From Candidatus Bacteroides intestinipullorum (lineage in GTDB: Bacteria > Bacteroidota > Bacteroidia > Bacteroidales > Bacteroidaceae): a stretch of DNA of 62,680 nt. The notes beneath the pieces were generated by a model. That model saw nothing but the letters and a program-made list of their open reading frames with translations, ran no database searches and had not been told where the DNA came from. Positions 7,956 through 16,762 of the stretch are shown one piece after another (within the stretch, counting starts at the first letter, position 1; every line of letters begins with the position of its first letter). The translations under genes and the position numbers were made by a program. The DNA is taken from contig JAHLFO010000015.1 of the NCBI GenBank assembly GCA_018883785.1, positions 1 through 62,680 on the forward strand, in the 5' to 3' direction.

Positions 7956-9035
7956 TTACTGTTTATGGGCGGCGGTGATATTGATTTCCACTTTCGGGCG
8001 CGCCGGGTCGTTGGTGATCATCAGCACACGCAGGTGGCGGCGGTGTCGGCCGATGCCTCGCTTGGTGACAGTGATGCGCAGGCGGGTCGATTCGCCGGGT
8101 TGCAGCACGCTCTTCTTCAGCTGCACGCCAACGGCCGGGTGAAACACTTGCAACTGGTTGATGTGCAGGGGCGACCGTCCTGTGTTGGTCAGGGTCACGT
8201 CGGCTTTGGCTTTGCGTTTGTGGGCCAAGGTGCTGCTCAGGTCAATCCGGTCGGCAGAGAGGCTGACGACGGGTGCATTGGCCCGTTCCGTGGCAGTCAG
8301 GCCGGAGAAGTCGGGCAGAAGGATGGCCGAGAGGGGCAGCTCGTTGTCTTCGCCCACCTTGTCGCCGGAGAAGCGGGAGAGGTAGACCGACGTCTGCGTC
8401 AAGCCCAGGTCGGTCAGCCGCTCCGTGTCCAGAGTCAGGGTGATGGTGCCTTTCTCGCCGGGTTGCAACACGCCGGGTTGGGCTTCGGCGGAGAGGTAGG
8501 GGGGCAGGTGCATCAGTACCGGCTCGTAGGGCAGGGCGGAGAGGTTGGCCACGCCCAATTGCAGGACGGGATGTTCGCCGCGGTGCGCGTCGGGGAAGTC
8601 CAAGGTTTCCTGGTCCAGCCGGATGTCGCCGATGAGGTAGGGGTGTGTCCGGCTGAAGTCCTTGATTTCCTGCACCACCTCGCCGCTGAGGCTCAGGTAG
8701 ACCACGTGTGGCTCGGCATTGGTGATGACGGCCACTGATTTGTAGAAGTGTCCCAGTGCTTCGGCATCGAACGTCACGCTCACCGTCCCTTTCCCGCCCG
8801 GGGCGATGGGCGTTTGTGTCCATTGGGCAACGGCGCAGGCGCAGTCGGGCTCCACTTCGCTCATCACCAGCGGGCGGTCGCCCGTGTTGGTGATGACAAA
8901 TTCCGCCGTGACCGGGTGTTTCCACTCGATTTGTCCGAGGCGGTGTTCCTGGGTGTTCGAGGTGAAGCGGGCTTGCGCGGCGGCAGATACGACCAGGCAA
9001 GTCGTTGCATATAAGAAGGTTAAAAATCTCTTCAT
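7956..9035 (-). CDS. Exported DUF1573 protein with repeated Ig-like domains
   Basis: 359 residues with a signal peptide (MKRFLTFLYATTCLVVSAAAQA). It has successive DUF1573/ASH-like beta domains: the first carries the typical motif FVITNTGDRPLVMSEVEPDC, and another near the C-terminus has LTNTGRSPLHINQLQVFHP. DUF1573 proteins are abundant in Bacteroidetes; their role is unknown, probably periplasmic or surface protein binding. A -7-like box (TACTTTTG on the minus strand, + strand 9062-9069) lies 26 bp before the start. The 114-bp gap after the gene is AT-rich with short inverted repeats. Confidence 0.85.
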   Translation of the reverse strand: MKRFLTFLYATTCLVVSAAAQARFTSNTQEHRLGQIEWKHPVTAEFVITNTGDRPLVMSEVEPDCACAVAQWTQTPIAPGGKGTVSVTFDAEALGHFYKSVAVITNAEPHVVYLSLSGEVVQEIKDFSRTHPYLIGDIRLDQETLDFPDAHRGEHPVLQLGVANLSALPYEPVLMHLPPYLSAEAQPGVLQPGEKGTITLTLDTERLTDLGLTQTSVYLSRFSGDKVGEDNELPLSAILLPDFSGLTATERANAPVVSLSADRIDLSSTLAHKRKAKADVTLTNTGRSPLHINQLQVFHPAVGVQLKKSVLQPGESTRLRITVTKRGIGRHRRHLRVLMITNDPARPKVEINITAAHKQ

Positions 9036-9148
9036 TCGGGTTTCTGTTGGATTTAGGTGTACAAAAGTAAGGTTTTTCGGTGAAAATGCCTAATCTCTGG
9101 AGTACCAAAAATCCGTCTTTTCGCTTTTCCTCGGGCGGCGATATAGGT

Positions 9149-9225
9149 GTCCGTGCTTACCCGTGCCGCTGCCCGTGCTTGGGCGGGCTTGCGTCCGTGC
9201 TTACCCAAGCCTGCGCCTGAGGCGT
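9149..9225. repeat. GC-rich intergenic stretch with duplicated GTCCGTGCTTACCC
   Basis: The 14-mer GTCCGTGCTTACCC occurs twice about 41 bp apart, with further CCCGTGCTT copies and inverted GGGCGGGC/GCCTGCGCC segments. It shares core words with the element at 2244-2300. The gap from 9036 to 9300 holds no convincing gene. Confidence 0.4.
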
Positions 9226-9300
9226 GGTTATCAGGTGGTTATCTGCGTTGAAAAAGATGTCTTTTGAAATAGGTCCGGGCGCAAAAAATGAGGGAAAGCC

Positions 9301-9331
9301 TTGCGCCGTTCGTAGAAAAGCCTTACCTTTG
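9301..9331 (+). promoter_or_regulatory. Promoter of the B12 uptake operon
   Basis: A TTG -33 element at 9301-9303 is followed after 20 bp by TACCTTTG at 9324-9331, an exact Bacteroides -7 consensus (TAnnTTTG). Transcription would begin about 9337, just before the cobalamin riboswitch. Confidence 0.7.
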
Positions 9332-9344
9332 CCTCGTCTTGTTC

Positions 9345-9530
9345 CGCATCGGTCCGTCCGGGCCGTCGGATGAAAAGGGAATCGGGTGTAAATCCCGGAC
9401 AGTCCCGCTGCTGTGAGCTTCCGCAAAAGGGTGTGTCAAGAGAATCTTTTGCAAGCCACTGTCCTCCCTCCATGCAGGGAGGACGGGAAGGCGACGCACC
9501 TTGGGAGCGAGTCAGAAGACCTGCAAGGCA
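9345..9530 (+). promoter_or_regulatory. Cobalamin riboswitch
   Basis: The leader contains the conserved blocks of the cobalamin aptamer: GAAAAGGGAA, then TGTAAATCCCGGACAGTCCCGC, then GCTGTGAGC, the B12 box GCCACTG at 9455-9461, a variable hairpin (GTCCTCCCTCCATGCAGGGAGGAC), the GGAAGGCGACG block and the closing AGTCAGAAGACCTGC. It lies between a consensus promoter and btuB. Riboswitches of this type turn off translation or transcription of B12 transport genes when cobalamin is plentiful, which fits the four genes downstream. Confidence 0.93.
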
Positions 9531-9607
9531 AAGTCAAAACCCATCCGCTCGAGGAAAGCGGTTGGCAACACATTAGTTTCATAGAAAACGACAGTCTTGG
9601 ATCGCTT

Positions 9608-11626
9608 ATGAGCAGAATGACGTGGGCGCGGTGGTGTTGCACTGCTCTCTTGGGCATGGCAGCCTATTCGTCCGTACCGGCGCAGACGATGCCGGAGGAT
9701 AGCGTGGTGCGCGACGCCCATACCTTGGACGAGGTGGTGGTCAGTGCGGCCTACGCCACGCGCGAGGCCACAGCTACTTCGCCCTTCCAGCAGCTGGCGC
9801 GCGCGCAGTTCGACCAGCAAGGAGTAACGGACGTGGCCGATGCCCTGCGCCGCTTCTCTGGGGTGAACGTCAAGGATTATGGCGGGGCTGGGGGCATGAA
9901 GACAGTGTCCGTGCGCAGCCTGGGTGCCCAGCATACGGCGGTGGCCTACGACGGCATTGTGCTGACCGACTGCCAGAGCGGGCAGACGGACTTCTCGCGC
10001 TTTTCGCTGGACAATGTGTCCGCCTTGTCCCTGTCCGTAGGCGACAATGACGACATCTTCCTGCCCGCCCGCACCGTGGCCTCGGCTGCGACCATACGCT
10101 TGCAGACCTTGGCGCCGGACTTCTCCGGGCGCGACTGGCACCTTCGCGCCGGGGTGAAAACAGGTTCGTTTGGCCTGGCTAATCCCTCCCTGCGCTATGA
10201 CCAGCGGCTCGGCGACCGGCTGTCCATGTCCGTCTTTGGCGACTATATGCGGGCGGACAACCGCTATCCCTTCACGCTGGTCAACGGACGATACCAGACC
10301 CAAGAGCGGCGGGAGAACAACTATATTGAGACCTGGCGAGGGGAGTGGAATCTCTATGCCCGTCCCTCCCGGCGTTCGGAGCTGAACGGGAAGGTCTATT
10401 ATTACGATTCCTTCCGCGAACTGCCCGGCCCAGTGATTCTCTACAACAACAGCAGCGAGGAGGAGCTGACTGAACGCAACCTCTTCGCGCAACTGCACTA
10501 TCGCACCTATTGGGACAACCACCTGTCCCTGCAACTGAACGGCAAGTTCAACTGGGCCTATTCCTACTATCACGACCAGGGCAACGAATACCCCGGTGGG
10601 GCGATGGACAACCGCTATTACCAGCGCGAGTACTATGCTTCGGCGGCCTTGCTCTATACCCCGTGGGAGCGGTGGGCTTTCTCCTATGCCGCCGACTATG
10701 CGTTCGGCAACCTCACGTCTGGCGCAACCTCCGGCGTTAAGCCCCGTCGGCATACGGTGTTGCAGGCGCTCTCGGCCCGTTATCGCACACCACGCCTGAC
10801 GCTGACCGCCCTGTTGCTCGGCTCCATCTACCAGAACGAGGCCAGGGGCGGAGAGGCGGCTCGCGACGCCCGCCGGCTTTCCCCCTCGTTCTCCCTGTCA
10901 TGGCAGCCTTGGGAGGCAGCCGACTTCCGCCTTCGGGCTTCCTACAAGGACATCTTCCGCGTGGCCACCTTCACCGAGAACTATTTCGACCGCTGGGGAA
11001 GCCGCGACGTGAAGCCTGAGATTGCCCGGCAATTCAATGTGGGGTTGACCTACGGGTTGTCCGGGGCTTCCTGGCTGGAGTCGCTGGTGGTGTCGGCGGA
11101 CGGCTATTATAATTATGTGGAGGACAAAATCGTGCCCATCCCTTATAATATGTTCTTTTGGACAACGGTCAATCTGGGACGTGTGGACATTTGGGGAGCC
11201 GATGTGCATGGCGAGGCCGCTCTTCGCCTGTCACGCAAGCACCGCCTGCTGGCTTCGCTGAATTACACCTATCAGCGTGCAATGGACAAGACCGACCCCG
11301 CTTCGGTGTATTATGAAGACCAGATACCCTATACGCCCCGGCATTCCGGCGCCTTCTCCCTGGCTTGGGAAAATCCGTATGTCAACCTTTCTTTCCATGC
11401 CACCGGCAACAGTGAGCGGTACAGCACGGTGCAGAATATCGCGTCCAACCGTTTGCCCGGCTATGTGGAATTCGGCGTGGCCGTCTATCGTTCGTTCCGC
11501 TGGAAGAAGACGGACTTCTCGCTACGGGCCGATGTGCAGAATCTGGGCAACAAGCAATACAGCATCGTCAAGAGCTATCCTATGCCGGGACGCTCGTACA
11601 AGCTGACGGTGAATGTAAGGCTTTGA
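9608..11626 (+). CDS. btuB: TonB-dependent B12 receptor BtuB
   Basis: 672 residues from ATG 9608. A signal peptide is followed by a TonB-box region (HTLDEVVVSA), a plug domain (VADALRRFSGVNVKDYGGAGG, VSVRSLGAQHTAVAYDG) and a 22-strand barrel ending in an aromatic/basic strand (YKLTVNVRL). It is a BtuB-type outer-membrane receptor that takes up cobalamin using TonB energy. The cobalamin riboswitch immediately upstream and BtuG/BtuF/BtuC downstream support B12 as the substrate. The coding frame extends upstream through the riboswitch, but that part cannot be protein because it is the aptamer. Confidence 0.92.
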   Translation: MSRMTWARWCCTALLGMAAYSSVPAQTMPEDSVVRDAHTLDEVVVSAAYATREATATSPFQQLARAQFDQQGVTDVADALRRFSGVNVKDYGGAGGMKTVSVRSLGAQHTAVAYDGIVLTDCQSGQTDFSRFSLDNVSALSLSVGDNDDIFLPARTVASAATIRLQTLAPDFSGRDWHLRAGVKTGSFGLANPSLRYDQRLGDRLSMSVFGDYMRADNRYPFTLVNGRYQTQERRENNYIETWRGEWNLYARPSRRSELNGKVYYYDSFRELPGPVILYNNSSEEELTERNLFAQLHYRTYWDNHLSLQLNGKFNWAYSYYHDQGNEYPGGAMDNRYYQREYYASAALLYTPWERWAFSYAADYAFGNLTSGATSGVKPRRHTVLQALSARYRTPRLTLTALLLGSIYQNEARGGEAARDARRLSPSFSLSWQPWEAADFRLRASYKDIFRVATFTENYFDRWGSRDVKPEIARQFNVGLTYGLSGASWLESLVVSADGYYNYVEDKIVPIPYNMFFWTTVNLGRVDIWGADVHGEAALRLSRKHRLLASLNYTYQRAMDKTDPASVYYEDQIPYTPRHSGAFSLAWENPYVNLSFHATGNSERYSTVQNIASNRLPGYVEFGVAVYRSFRWKKTDFSLRADVQNLGNKQYSIVKSYPMPGRSYKLTVNVRL

Positions 11627-11708
11627 GCTCTTTAGGTCATGAATCAGGTAACCCAAGAACTCATGAACTCATAACTTAAAAACTAATAAACTCAAAAACA
11701 TAAACATT

Positions 11709-12854
11709 ATGAAAGTGAAACAGTATTTCAAGTCTTGGGCGTGGGCTTTGGCCTTGCCCGTCGTGTTGTTCAGTGCCTGTGACGATGACGAGAATCCCGG
11801 CGGCGGTGGCAGTGATGACGATGCCTTCCGCGCCGAGCAAGGCGTCTATGTGTTCAATAATGGCAACGAAGGCTACAGCATCAACGGCTCGTTGACGTTT
11901 ATCGATCCGGCTGGTGCTGCCTATAAGAATGATGTCTTCACGCTGGTCAATGGGCGCGAACTGGGCTCGACGGTGCAGGACGGCGTGGTGTTGGGCGATC
12001 AGCTGTACATCGCTGTATTCGGCTCGAACACCGTAGAAGTGGTGGACAAGCACACAGTCGAGAGCATTGCGCAAATCCTACCTACAACCGCCCAGGGAAA
12101 AGGACCGCGCGACATCGTCACGGACGGTGAGTATGTGTACGTCTCCATGCAGGACGGCTACGTGTCGCGCATCAATCCCGCCACCTACACGATAGACAAC
12201 ACGGTGAAGGTCGGCCCCAATCCTGAGGAAATGGCCGTTGTGGGCGACTACCTCTATGTGGCCAACTCCGACGGTTTGAACTATGAAAGCGGTTATGTCA
12301 ATGGCAAGAGCGTCTCCAAAGTCCGCCTGAGCGACTTCACGGAGGAAGAGAAGATAGCCGTCGGCATGAACCCCACCAAGCTGGTGGCTCACACTGTTTC
12401 CGGCAAGCTCTTCGTTGGCTGTATGGGCGACTACATGGACAATCCCACCTCGCTTTGGGTTATCGACACAGCTACCGGCACGGCTACGGATTTGGCGGTA
12501 CCTGTCACACTGATGTGCCTCTCCGGCAATACGCTCTACACGATATACAACCAGTATGGAAGCCCCGAGGACAACCGGTACATCTCCTACAACGCCACGG
12601 ACAACAGCGTCCTGGACGAGGCGTTCATCCCCGTCGTAGAGAGCGTCAACGGCTTTACATCTAATGTGGTGGACAATCCGGCCGGCATCGTGGTCAACCC
12701 TGCGGACGGGCACATCTTCATCGCGTCGTATGTGGACGACCCGGCCAATGCCTACTCCCTGCCCAGCTATGTGTATGAGTATGATGCCGAGGGATATGTG
12801 CAACGCCGCTACGATGTGGGCGTGGGTGCGGTCAATATGTTGATTCTGGACTAA
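11709..12854 (+). CDS. btuG: BtuG-like surface lipoprotein, beta-propeller B12-binding
   Basis: 381 residues. A lipoprotein signal ends at Cys24 (VVLFSAC) and is followed by DDDEN, the acidic tail that sends Bacteroidetes lipoproteins to the cell surface. The rest is a YncE/YVTN-like seven-blade propeller (repeats such as GVVLGDQLYIAVFGSNTVEVV, GEYVYVSMQDGYVSRI, VVGDYLYVANSDG). BtuG of Bacteroides caps BtuB and captures B12 from the environment with extreme affinity; position right after a riboswitch-controlled btuB makes the same role likely. The 82-bp gap before it is AT-rich with no gene. Confidence 0.85.
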   Translation: MKVKQYFKSWAWALALPVVLFSACDDDENPGGGGSDDDAFRAEQGVYVFNNGNEGYSINGSLTFIDPAGAAYKNDVFTLVNGRELGSTVQDGVVLGDQLYIAVFGSNTVEVVDKHTVESIAQILPTTAQGKGPRDIVTDGEYVYVSMQDGYVSRINPATYTIDNTVKVGPNPEEMAVVGDYLYVANSDGLNYESGYVNGKSVSKVRLSDFTEEEKIAVGMNPTKLVAHTVSGKLFVGCMGDYMDNPTSLWVIDTATGTATDLAVPVTLMCLSGNTLYTIYNQYGSPEDNRYISYNATDNSVLDEAFIPVVESVNGFTSNVVDNPAGIVVNPADGHIFIASYVDDPANAYSLPSYVYEYDAEGYVQRRYDVGVGAVNMLILD

Positions 12855-12863
12855 ATACACGCG

Positions 12864-14000
12864 ATGCGATATCGTTATTGTTTATTTATAATGTTAGGTT
12901 GGGCTTTGTTCCTCGTCGCTTGCGGCGGAAGGGGCAAAGCCGTTTTGGCATCGGACGGGGGGGACACCCTGGAGTTGCGCCATGCCGAGAACCTCACAGT
13001 GGTGCAATATCCCGATTATACGGTGGCCACTTTGCGCAATCCGTGGGACACGCTGCGGACGTTGCACACCTACGTGCTGGTGTCTCGGGACAAGCCCTTG
13101 CCCGGACAGTTGCCGCAGGGTACCGTGGTGCGCACGCCGTTGTCGCGTGCATTGGTCTATTCGTCCGTGCATTGCAGCCTGTTGGGCGAGCTGGGCGCGG
13201 CCGATGTCATCGGCGGGGTGTGCGACTTGGCCTACATTCACCTGCCTTTCATCCGCCGGGCACACGAGGCGGGCAAGCTGGCGGATTGCGGCAGTGGAAA
13301 CAATCCCGACGTGGAGCGCATCATCGAGCTGCATCCCGATGCCATCCTCCTGTCGCCCTATCAGGACAGCAACGGGTATGGACGCATTGAGGAGTTGGGC
13401 ATTCCGATTGTAGAATGTGCCGACTATCTGGAGACTTCTGCCCTGGGCCGTGCCGAGTGGATGCGCTTCTACGGGCTGCTGTTTGGCGTAGAGAGACAGG
13501 CGGACAGCCTGTTCGCTGCGGTGGAGGCGAACTACCGGCGGCTGAAGCACCGGGCACAGCTTTCGTCCACTTCGCTTTCCGTGCTGAGCGACACGAAGTA
13601 TGGCCCTGTGTGGTACGTGTCGGGCGGGCGTAGCCCGATGGGGCGGCTTTATGCCGATGCGTGCGGCCGTTATGTGTTTGCCGACGAGCCTACCAGCGGG
13701 GCACTGGCCCTGTCATTCGAGAGCGTGCTGGACCGGGCGGGCGATGCCGACGTCTGGCTCATCAAGTACAACCGCGACCGCAACCTGACTTATGCCGACC
13801 TCCGTGCCGAGTATGCGGGCTATGCCGAATTCAAGGCGTTCAAGCAGCGCAATATCTATGGCTGCAATGCCGCCCGCGTGAGCTTCTTTGAGGAGACGCC
13901 TTTCCGTCCGGACTTCCTGCTGGCCGACCTGATACAGATTTTCCATCCCGATGTGAAGGATTTGGGCGGATTGCGCTACTTTTGCAAACTGGAAGAATAG
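12864..14000 (+). CDS. btuF: ABC transporter substrate-binding lipoprotein, BtuF-type
   Basis: 378 residues. The lipoprotein signal is MRYRYCLFIMLGWALFLVAC. A helical-backbone binding protein (Peripla_BP_2) follows: RALVYSSVHCSLLGELGAADVIGGVCD, DVERIIELHPDAILLSPYQDS, ELGIPIVECADYLETSALGRAEW. This class III fold binds corrinoids, siderophores and haem; the operon points to cobalamin. It starts 9 bp after btuG and ends 11 bp before btuC. Bacteroidetes use lipid-anchored versions, here without an acidic run after the Cys, so it is probably periplasm-facing. Confidence 0.88.
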   Translation: MRYRYCLFIMLGWALFLVACGGRGKAVLASDGGDTLELRHAENLTVVQYPDYTVATLRNPWDTLRTLHTYVLVSRDKPLPGQLPQGTVVRTPLSRALVYSSVHCSLLGELGAADVIGGVCDLAYIHLPFIRRAHEAGKLADCGSGNNPDVERIIELHPDAILLSPYQDSNGYGRIEELGIPIVECADYLETSALGRAEWMRFYGLLFGVERQADSLFAAVEANYRRLKHRAQLSSTSLSVLSDTKYGPVWYVSGGRSPMGRLYADACGRYVFADEPTSGALALSFESVLDRAGDADVWLIKYNRDRNLTYADLRAEYAGYAEFKAFKQRNIYGCNAARVSFFEETPFRPDFLLADLIQIFHPDVKDLGGLRYFCKLEE

Positions 14001-14011
14001 CGAGACTGTAA

Positions 14012-15031
14012 ATGAACAAGACCGGCCGACATATCCTCCTGCTGGGCGTGCTGATTGTGCTGCTTTTCGTGGCCAATCTGCTCGTTGGCTCGGTGTCCAT
14101 TCCTGCGGATGAGGTGTTCCGCATCCTGTTGGGGGAGGATACCGGGCGTGCGAGTTGGCGCTACATCGTTTGGGAGGCGCGTCTGCCCCAGGCATTGACG
14201 GCGATGCTGGCGGGCAGTGCGCTGGCGGCGTGCGGGCTATTGTTGCAGACGGCCTTCCGCAATCCGTTGGCGGGCGTCTCCATATTGGGTGTCAACTCCG
14301 GTGCGGGGCTGGGCGTGGCGGTGGTGATGCTGTTGCTGGGGGGAACCCTCTCGGCGGGAGCCTTCAGCTTGTCCGGCTTCTTCTCCGTACTGGCGGGAGC
14401 TTTTGCGGGAGCCTTGGCGGTGATGGCGCTCATCCTGTTTTTCTCCACCGTGGTGCGGAGCAACGTGATGCTGCTCATCATCGGCCTGATGGTGGGCTAC
14501 TTGGTGTCGTCCGTGGTGTCGTTGCTCAACTTCATGTCCACGGCCGAGGGCGTGCAATCCTATATGGTGTGGGGGATGGGGCACTTCGGCGGAGTGTCGT
14601 TGAGGCAGATGCCCGCGTTTGCGGCAGTCGTGCTGGCGGGATTGGCAGGTGCCTTGCTGCTGGTCAAGCCACTCAATGCTTTGCTTTTGGGCGAGCGTTA
14701 TGCCGAGAATCTGGGCGTGCGGGTGCGTCGCGTGCGCCACGTGCTGCTGGTGGTGGTAGGTGTGCTGACGGCGGTGACCACGGCATTCTGCGGCCCTGTC
14801 CTCTTCATCGACTTGGCCGTGCCCCATATCGCCCGCCTGCTGCTGCCGACGGCCAATCACCGCTTGCTGCTGCCCGCGACGATGCTGGCCGGTGCGGTGG
14901 TAGCCCTGGCGTGCAACCTGGCTTGCGTCTTGCCCGGCGGGGCGGGATTGATACCTCTCAATGCCGTCACGCCGCTCATAGGCGCGCCTATCGTTATCTA
15001 TGTGATTGTCCGTCAGCGCACACTGGGGTAG
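14012..15031 (+). CDS. btuC: FecCD/BtuC-family ABC permease
   Basis: 339 residues with about ten transmembrane helices and FecCD hallmarks: WRYIVWEARLPQALTAMLAGSALAACGLLLQ, NPLAGVSILGVNSGAGLG near the N-terminus, and the coupling segment RHVLLVVVGVLTAVTTAFCGP with GLIPLNAVTPLIGAPI at the end. It forms the inner-membrane channel for B12 import with BtuF. No ATP-binding BtuD gene follows within the window; the next 95 bp contain only a promoter, so the ATPase must be encoded elsewhere. Confidence 0.92.
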   Translation: MNKTGRHILLLGVLIVLLFVANLLVGSVSIPADEVFRILLGEDTGRASWRYIVWEARLPQALTAMLAGSALAACGLLLQTAFRNPLAGVSILGVNSGAGLGVAVVMLLLGGTLSAGAFSLSGFFSVLAGAFAGALAVMALILFFSTVVRSNVMLLIIGLMVGYLVSSVVSLLNFMSTAEGVQSYMVWGMGHFGGVSLRQMPAFAAVVLAGLAGALLLVKPLNALLLGERYAENLGVRVRRVRHVLLVVVGVLTAVTTAFCGPVLFIDLAVPHIARLLLPTANHRLLLPATMLAGAVVALACNLACVLPGGAGLIPLNAVTPLIGAPIVIYVIVRQRTLG

Positions 15032-15080
15032 TCTGCACCCGAATTTGACTTAGGTCAATCCACCCTATCGGGCAATTCCC

Positions 15081-15088
15081 TACTTTTG
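15081..15088 (+). promoter_or_regulatory. -7 box upstream of the DUF4250 gene
   Basis: TACTTTTG matches the Bacteroides -7 consensus, 38 bp before the ATG of the DUF4250 gene. No well-spaced -33 TTTG was found. Confidence 0.5.
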
Positions 15089-15126
15089 CAGCGGTATTAG
15101 TTTTTATGAAATAAAAGATTGAGAAA

Positions 15127-15303
15127 ATGAATTTGCCGGAAGAACCGATGATGCTCTACAGCTTCATCAACATGAAATTGCGTGATTCTTATCCTTCGCT
15201 GGACGCGCTCTGCGAGGATCTGAACGTGGAAAAGGATGACATTGTGCGGAAGCTCAAGACGGTAGGTTTCGAGTATAATCCCGCCAAGAACCGCTTCTGG
15301 TGA
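15127..15303 (+). CDS. DUF4250 small protein
   Basis: 58 residues, starting MNLPEEPMMLYSFINMKLRD and ending EYNPAKNRFW. The pattern (proline-containing start, MLLSxxNxKLRD, YxSLxxLCxxLxVxxxxxxxKLxxIGFxYNxxxNxFx) is that of DUF4250, a widely conserved small protein of unknown function. It has its own -7 box and is followed by a strong terminator hairpin. Confidence 0.85.
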   Translation: MNLPEEPMMLYSFINMKLRDSYPSLDALCEDLNVEKDDIVRKLKTVGFEYNPAKNRFW

Positions 15304-15341
15304 TGCACGCTTCCCCTTGAAGGGGACATCACCGGATATGG

Positions 15342-15400
15342 ACGCAGATGACGCGGCCCGACGGAAACGCTGTCCGTGGGCGGTGTCATCTGCGTTTGTT
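15342..15400. terminator. Hairpin terminator between convergent genes
   Basis: ACGCAGATGAC (15342-15352) pairs with GTCATCTGCGT (15385-15395), a perfect 11-bp stem followed by TTGTTTT. It closes the DUF4250 transcript and lies 8 bp before the 3' end of the convergent DUF4923 gene, which may use it in the other direction too. Confidence 0.75.
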
Positions 15401-15407
15401 TTCAGGG

Positions 15408-16007
15408 TTATTTCTCCAGCGTGAAGCCCAGCATCATGCCGTCATAGCCCTCGGCCAGCGAACCGATGGACTGCAAGGTGGCATTGTTGCTCTTGCTGGC
15501 CAGGAACGTCAGCAGGTCCAGCAGGCGATCCGAGGGGAAGAGCAGCTCCATCTGTTGCGACGTGCAGTTCACCGTGGTGTTGATGTTCAGCAGCTTGCTG
15601 AACTTCAGTTGCGCCTTCTTGGTGCTTTGGTCGTAGGAATAGGTCCCTTTCATCGTCTTTCCCTTGATGGTGGTCTGGAAGGTGCTGTCCGCCGCGAACG
15701 TGAAGCTCATCTGGCCGGACTGGATACCTATCCGCTGGAGGAAGTCGTCCAACTTCTTTTCCACCGCCGACGCGGCCACGGCGCCACCCGCCTGTTGCAG
15801 CAGGTTGTCCGACTCGAAGGCGAGCGCCGAGCCGGTATAGGTCCACGTGCCTTCCATGCTCGCCGTGTTCTTGTCGGTCACGGCATTCACTACTTTCTCG
15901 ATATTCTCTTTGTTGAAAAGGTCTTTCAACGACTGTGCCTGCGCGTCGGTGGCGCAGAGCAGGGCTGCAGCGACGAGCAGCAGCCCGGATAATGTTCTTC
16001 TTGTCAT
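15408..16007 (-). CDS. DUF4923 lipocalin-like exported protein
   Basis: 199 residues with a signal peptide (MTRRTLSGLLLVAAALLCATDAQA). The mature part matches the DUF4923 type: helix LKDLFNKENIEKVVNAV, then MEGTWTYTGSALAFESDNLL and a beta-rich region (DSTFQTTIKGKTMKGTYSY). Function unknown; a lipocalin-like small-molecule or lipid binder in the periplasm is plausible. An in-frame ATG two codons upstream (16013) is an alternative start. It is 50 bp downstream of a LytTR gene on the same strand. Confidence 0.85.
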   Translation of the reverse strand: MTRRTLSGLLLVAAALLCATDAQAQSLKDLFNKENIEKVVNAVTDKNTASMEGTWTYTGSALAFESDNLLQQAGGAVAASAVEKKLDDFLQRIGIQSGQMSFTFAADSTFQTTIKGKTMKGTYSYDQSTKKAQLKFSKLLNINTTVNCTSQQMELLFPSDRLLDLLTFLASKSNNATLQSIGSLAEGYDGMMLGFTLEK

Positions 16008-16057
16008 ATACATATTATATAAGGTGTATCGGATAATGGTACAGGTCCCGCCGGCAT

Positions 16058-16762
16058 TCAGCTCCGTCGGTCCAGGTATTCTTGAAAGGCTGGCTTGTAA
16101 CTGTCGCTGATGGGGATGTACGCCTTGCCGAAGACGATGCGCCCACGGTCGATGATGCGTATCTTGTCCTTGCGGACGATGTACGAGCGGTGTACGCGCA
16201 TGAACTGCGACGCGGGCAGCAAGTCTTCCATCACCTTGAGGCTCATCAACGAGAGGATAGGCTTGGGATTGTCCTCCTCGTAGATTTTGACATAGTCCTT
16301 CAAGCCCTCGACGTAGAGGATGCGGCGCAGCTCCACCTGCACCAGCTTGTATTCGCTCTTGACGAAGATGCTGTCTATCTCTTCGTCGCGGGGCGCATCG
16401 GGGCGCGTACGTTCGTACCAATGCAGCGCCTTGTCGGCGGCGCGAAGGAAATCCACGTAAGAGATAGGCTTCAAGAGATAGTCCAAGGCATTGACCTTGT
16501 AGCCGTCGAGCGCGTATTGGTCGAAAGCGGTGGTGAAGATGATGCGCGTGTCCGGCGGCAACATCTTCGAGAATTCCAGCCCGCTCAGCTCGGGCATCTG
16601 TATGTCGAGGAACATCAGGTCCGCCCCACGGTCGGACAGTTCCCTGAGTGCCTGCACGGCGCTGGAGTACTTGCCTGCCAGCTCCAGGAACGGCGTCTTG
16701 CGGACGTAGCTTTCCAGCAGATCCAGCGCCAACGGTTCGTCATCTACAATCACGCACGTCAT
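16058..16762 (-). CDS. LytTR-family response regulator
   Basis: 234 residues. The receiver domain is complete: acidic residues in IVDDEP, phospho-acceptor D53 in FLDIQMP, Thr in IFTTAF and Lys in LLKP. A LytTR DNA-binding domain follows (FVKSEYKLVQVELRRILYVE, FMRVHRSYIVRKDK). The start ATG overlaps the stop region of the histidine kinase by 4 bp, so the two are translationally coupled. It lies at the end of the efflux operon, which it probably regulates. Confidence 0.93.
   Translation of the reverse strand: MTCVIVDDEPLALDLLESYVRKTPFLELAGKYSSAVQALRELSDRGADLMFLDIQMPELSGLEFSKMLPPDTRIIFTTAFDQYALDGYKVNALDYLLKPISYVDFLRAADKALHWYERTRPDAPRDEEIDSIFVKSEYKLVQVELRRILYVEGLKDYVKIYEEDNPKPILSLMSLKVMEDLLPASQFMRVHRSYIVRKDKIRIIDRGRIVFGKAYIPISDSYKPAFQEYLDRRS

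Noticed and set aside
9413-9607. N-terminal extension of BtuB
   Set aside because: These bases are the cobalamin riboswitch; a signal peptide starts at 9608.
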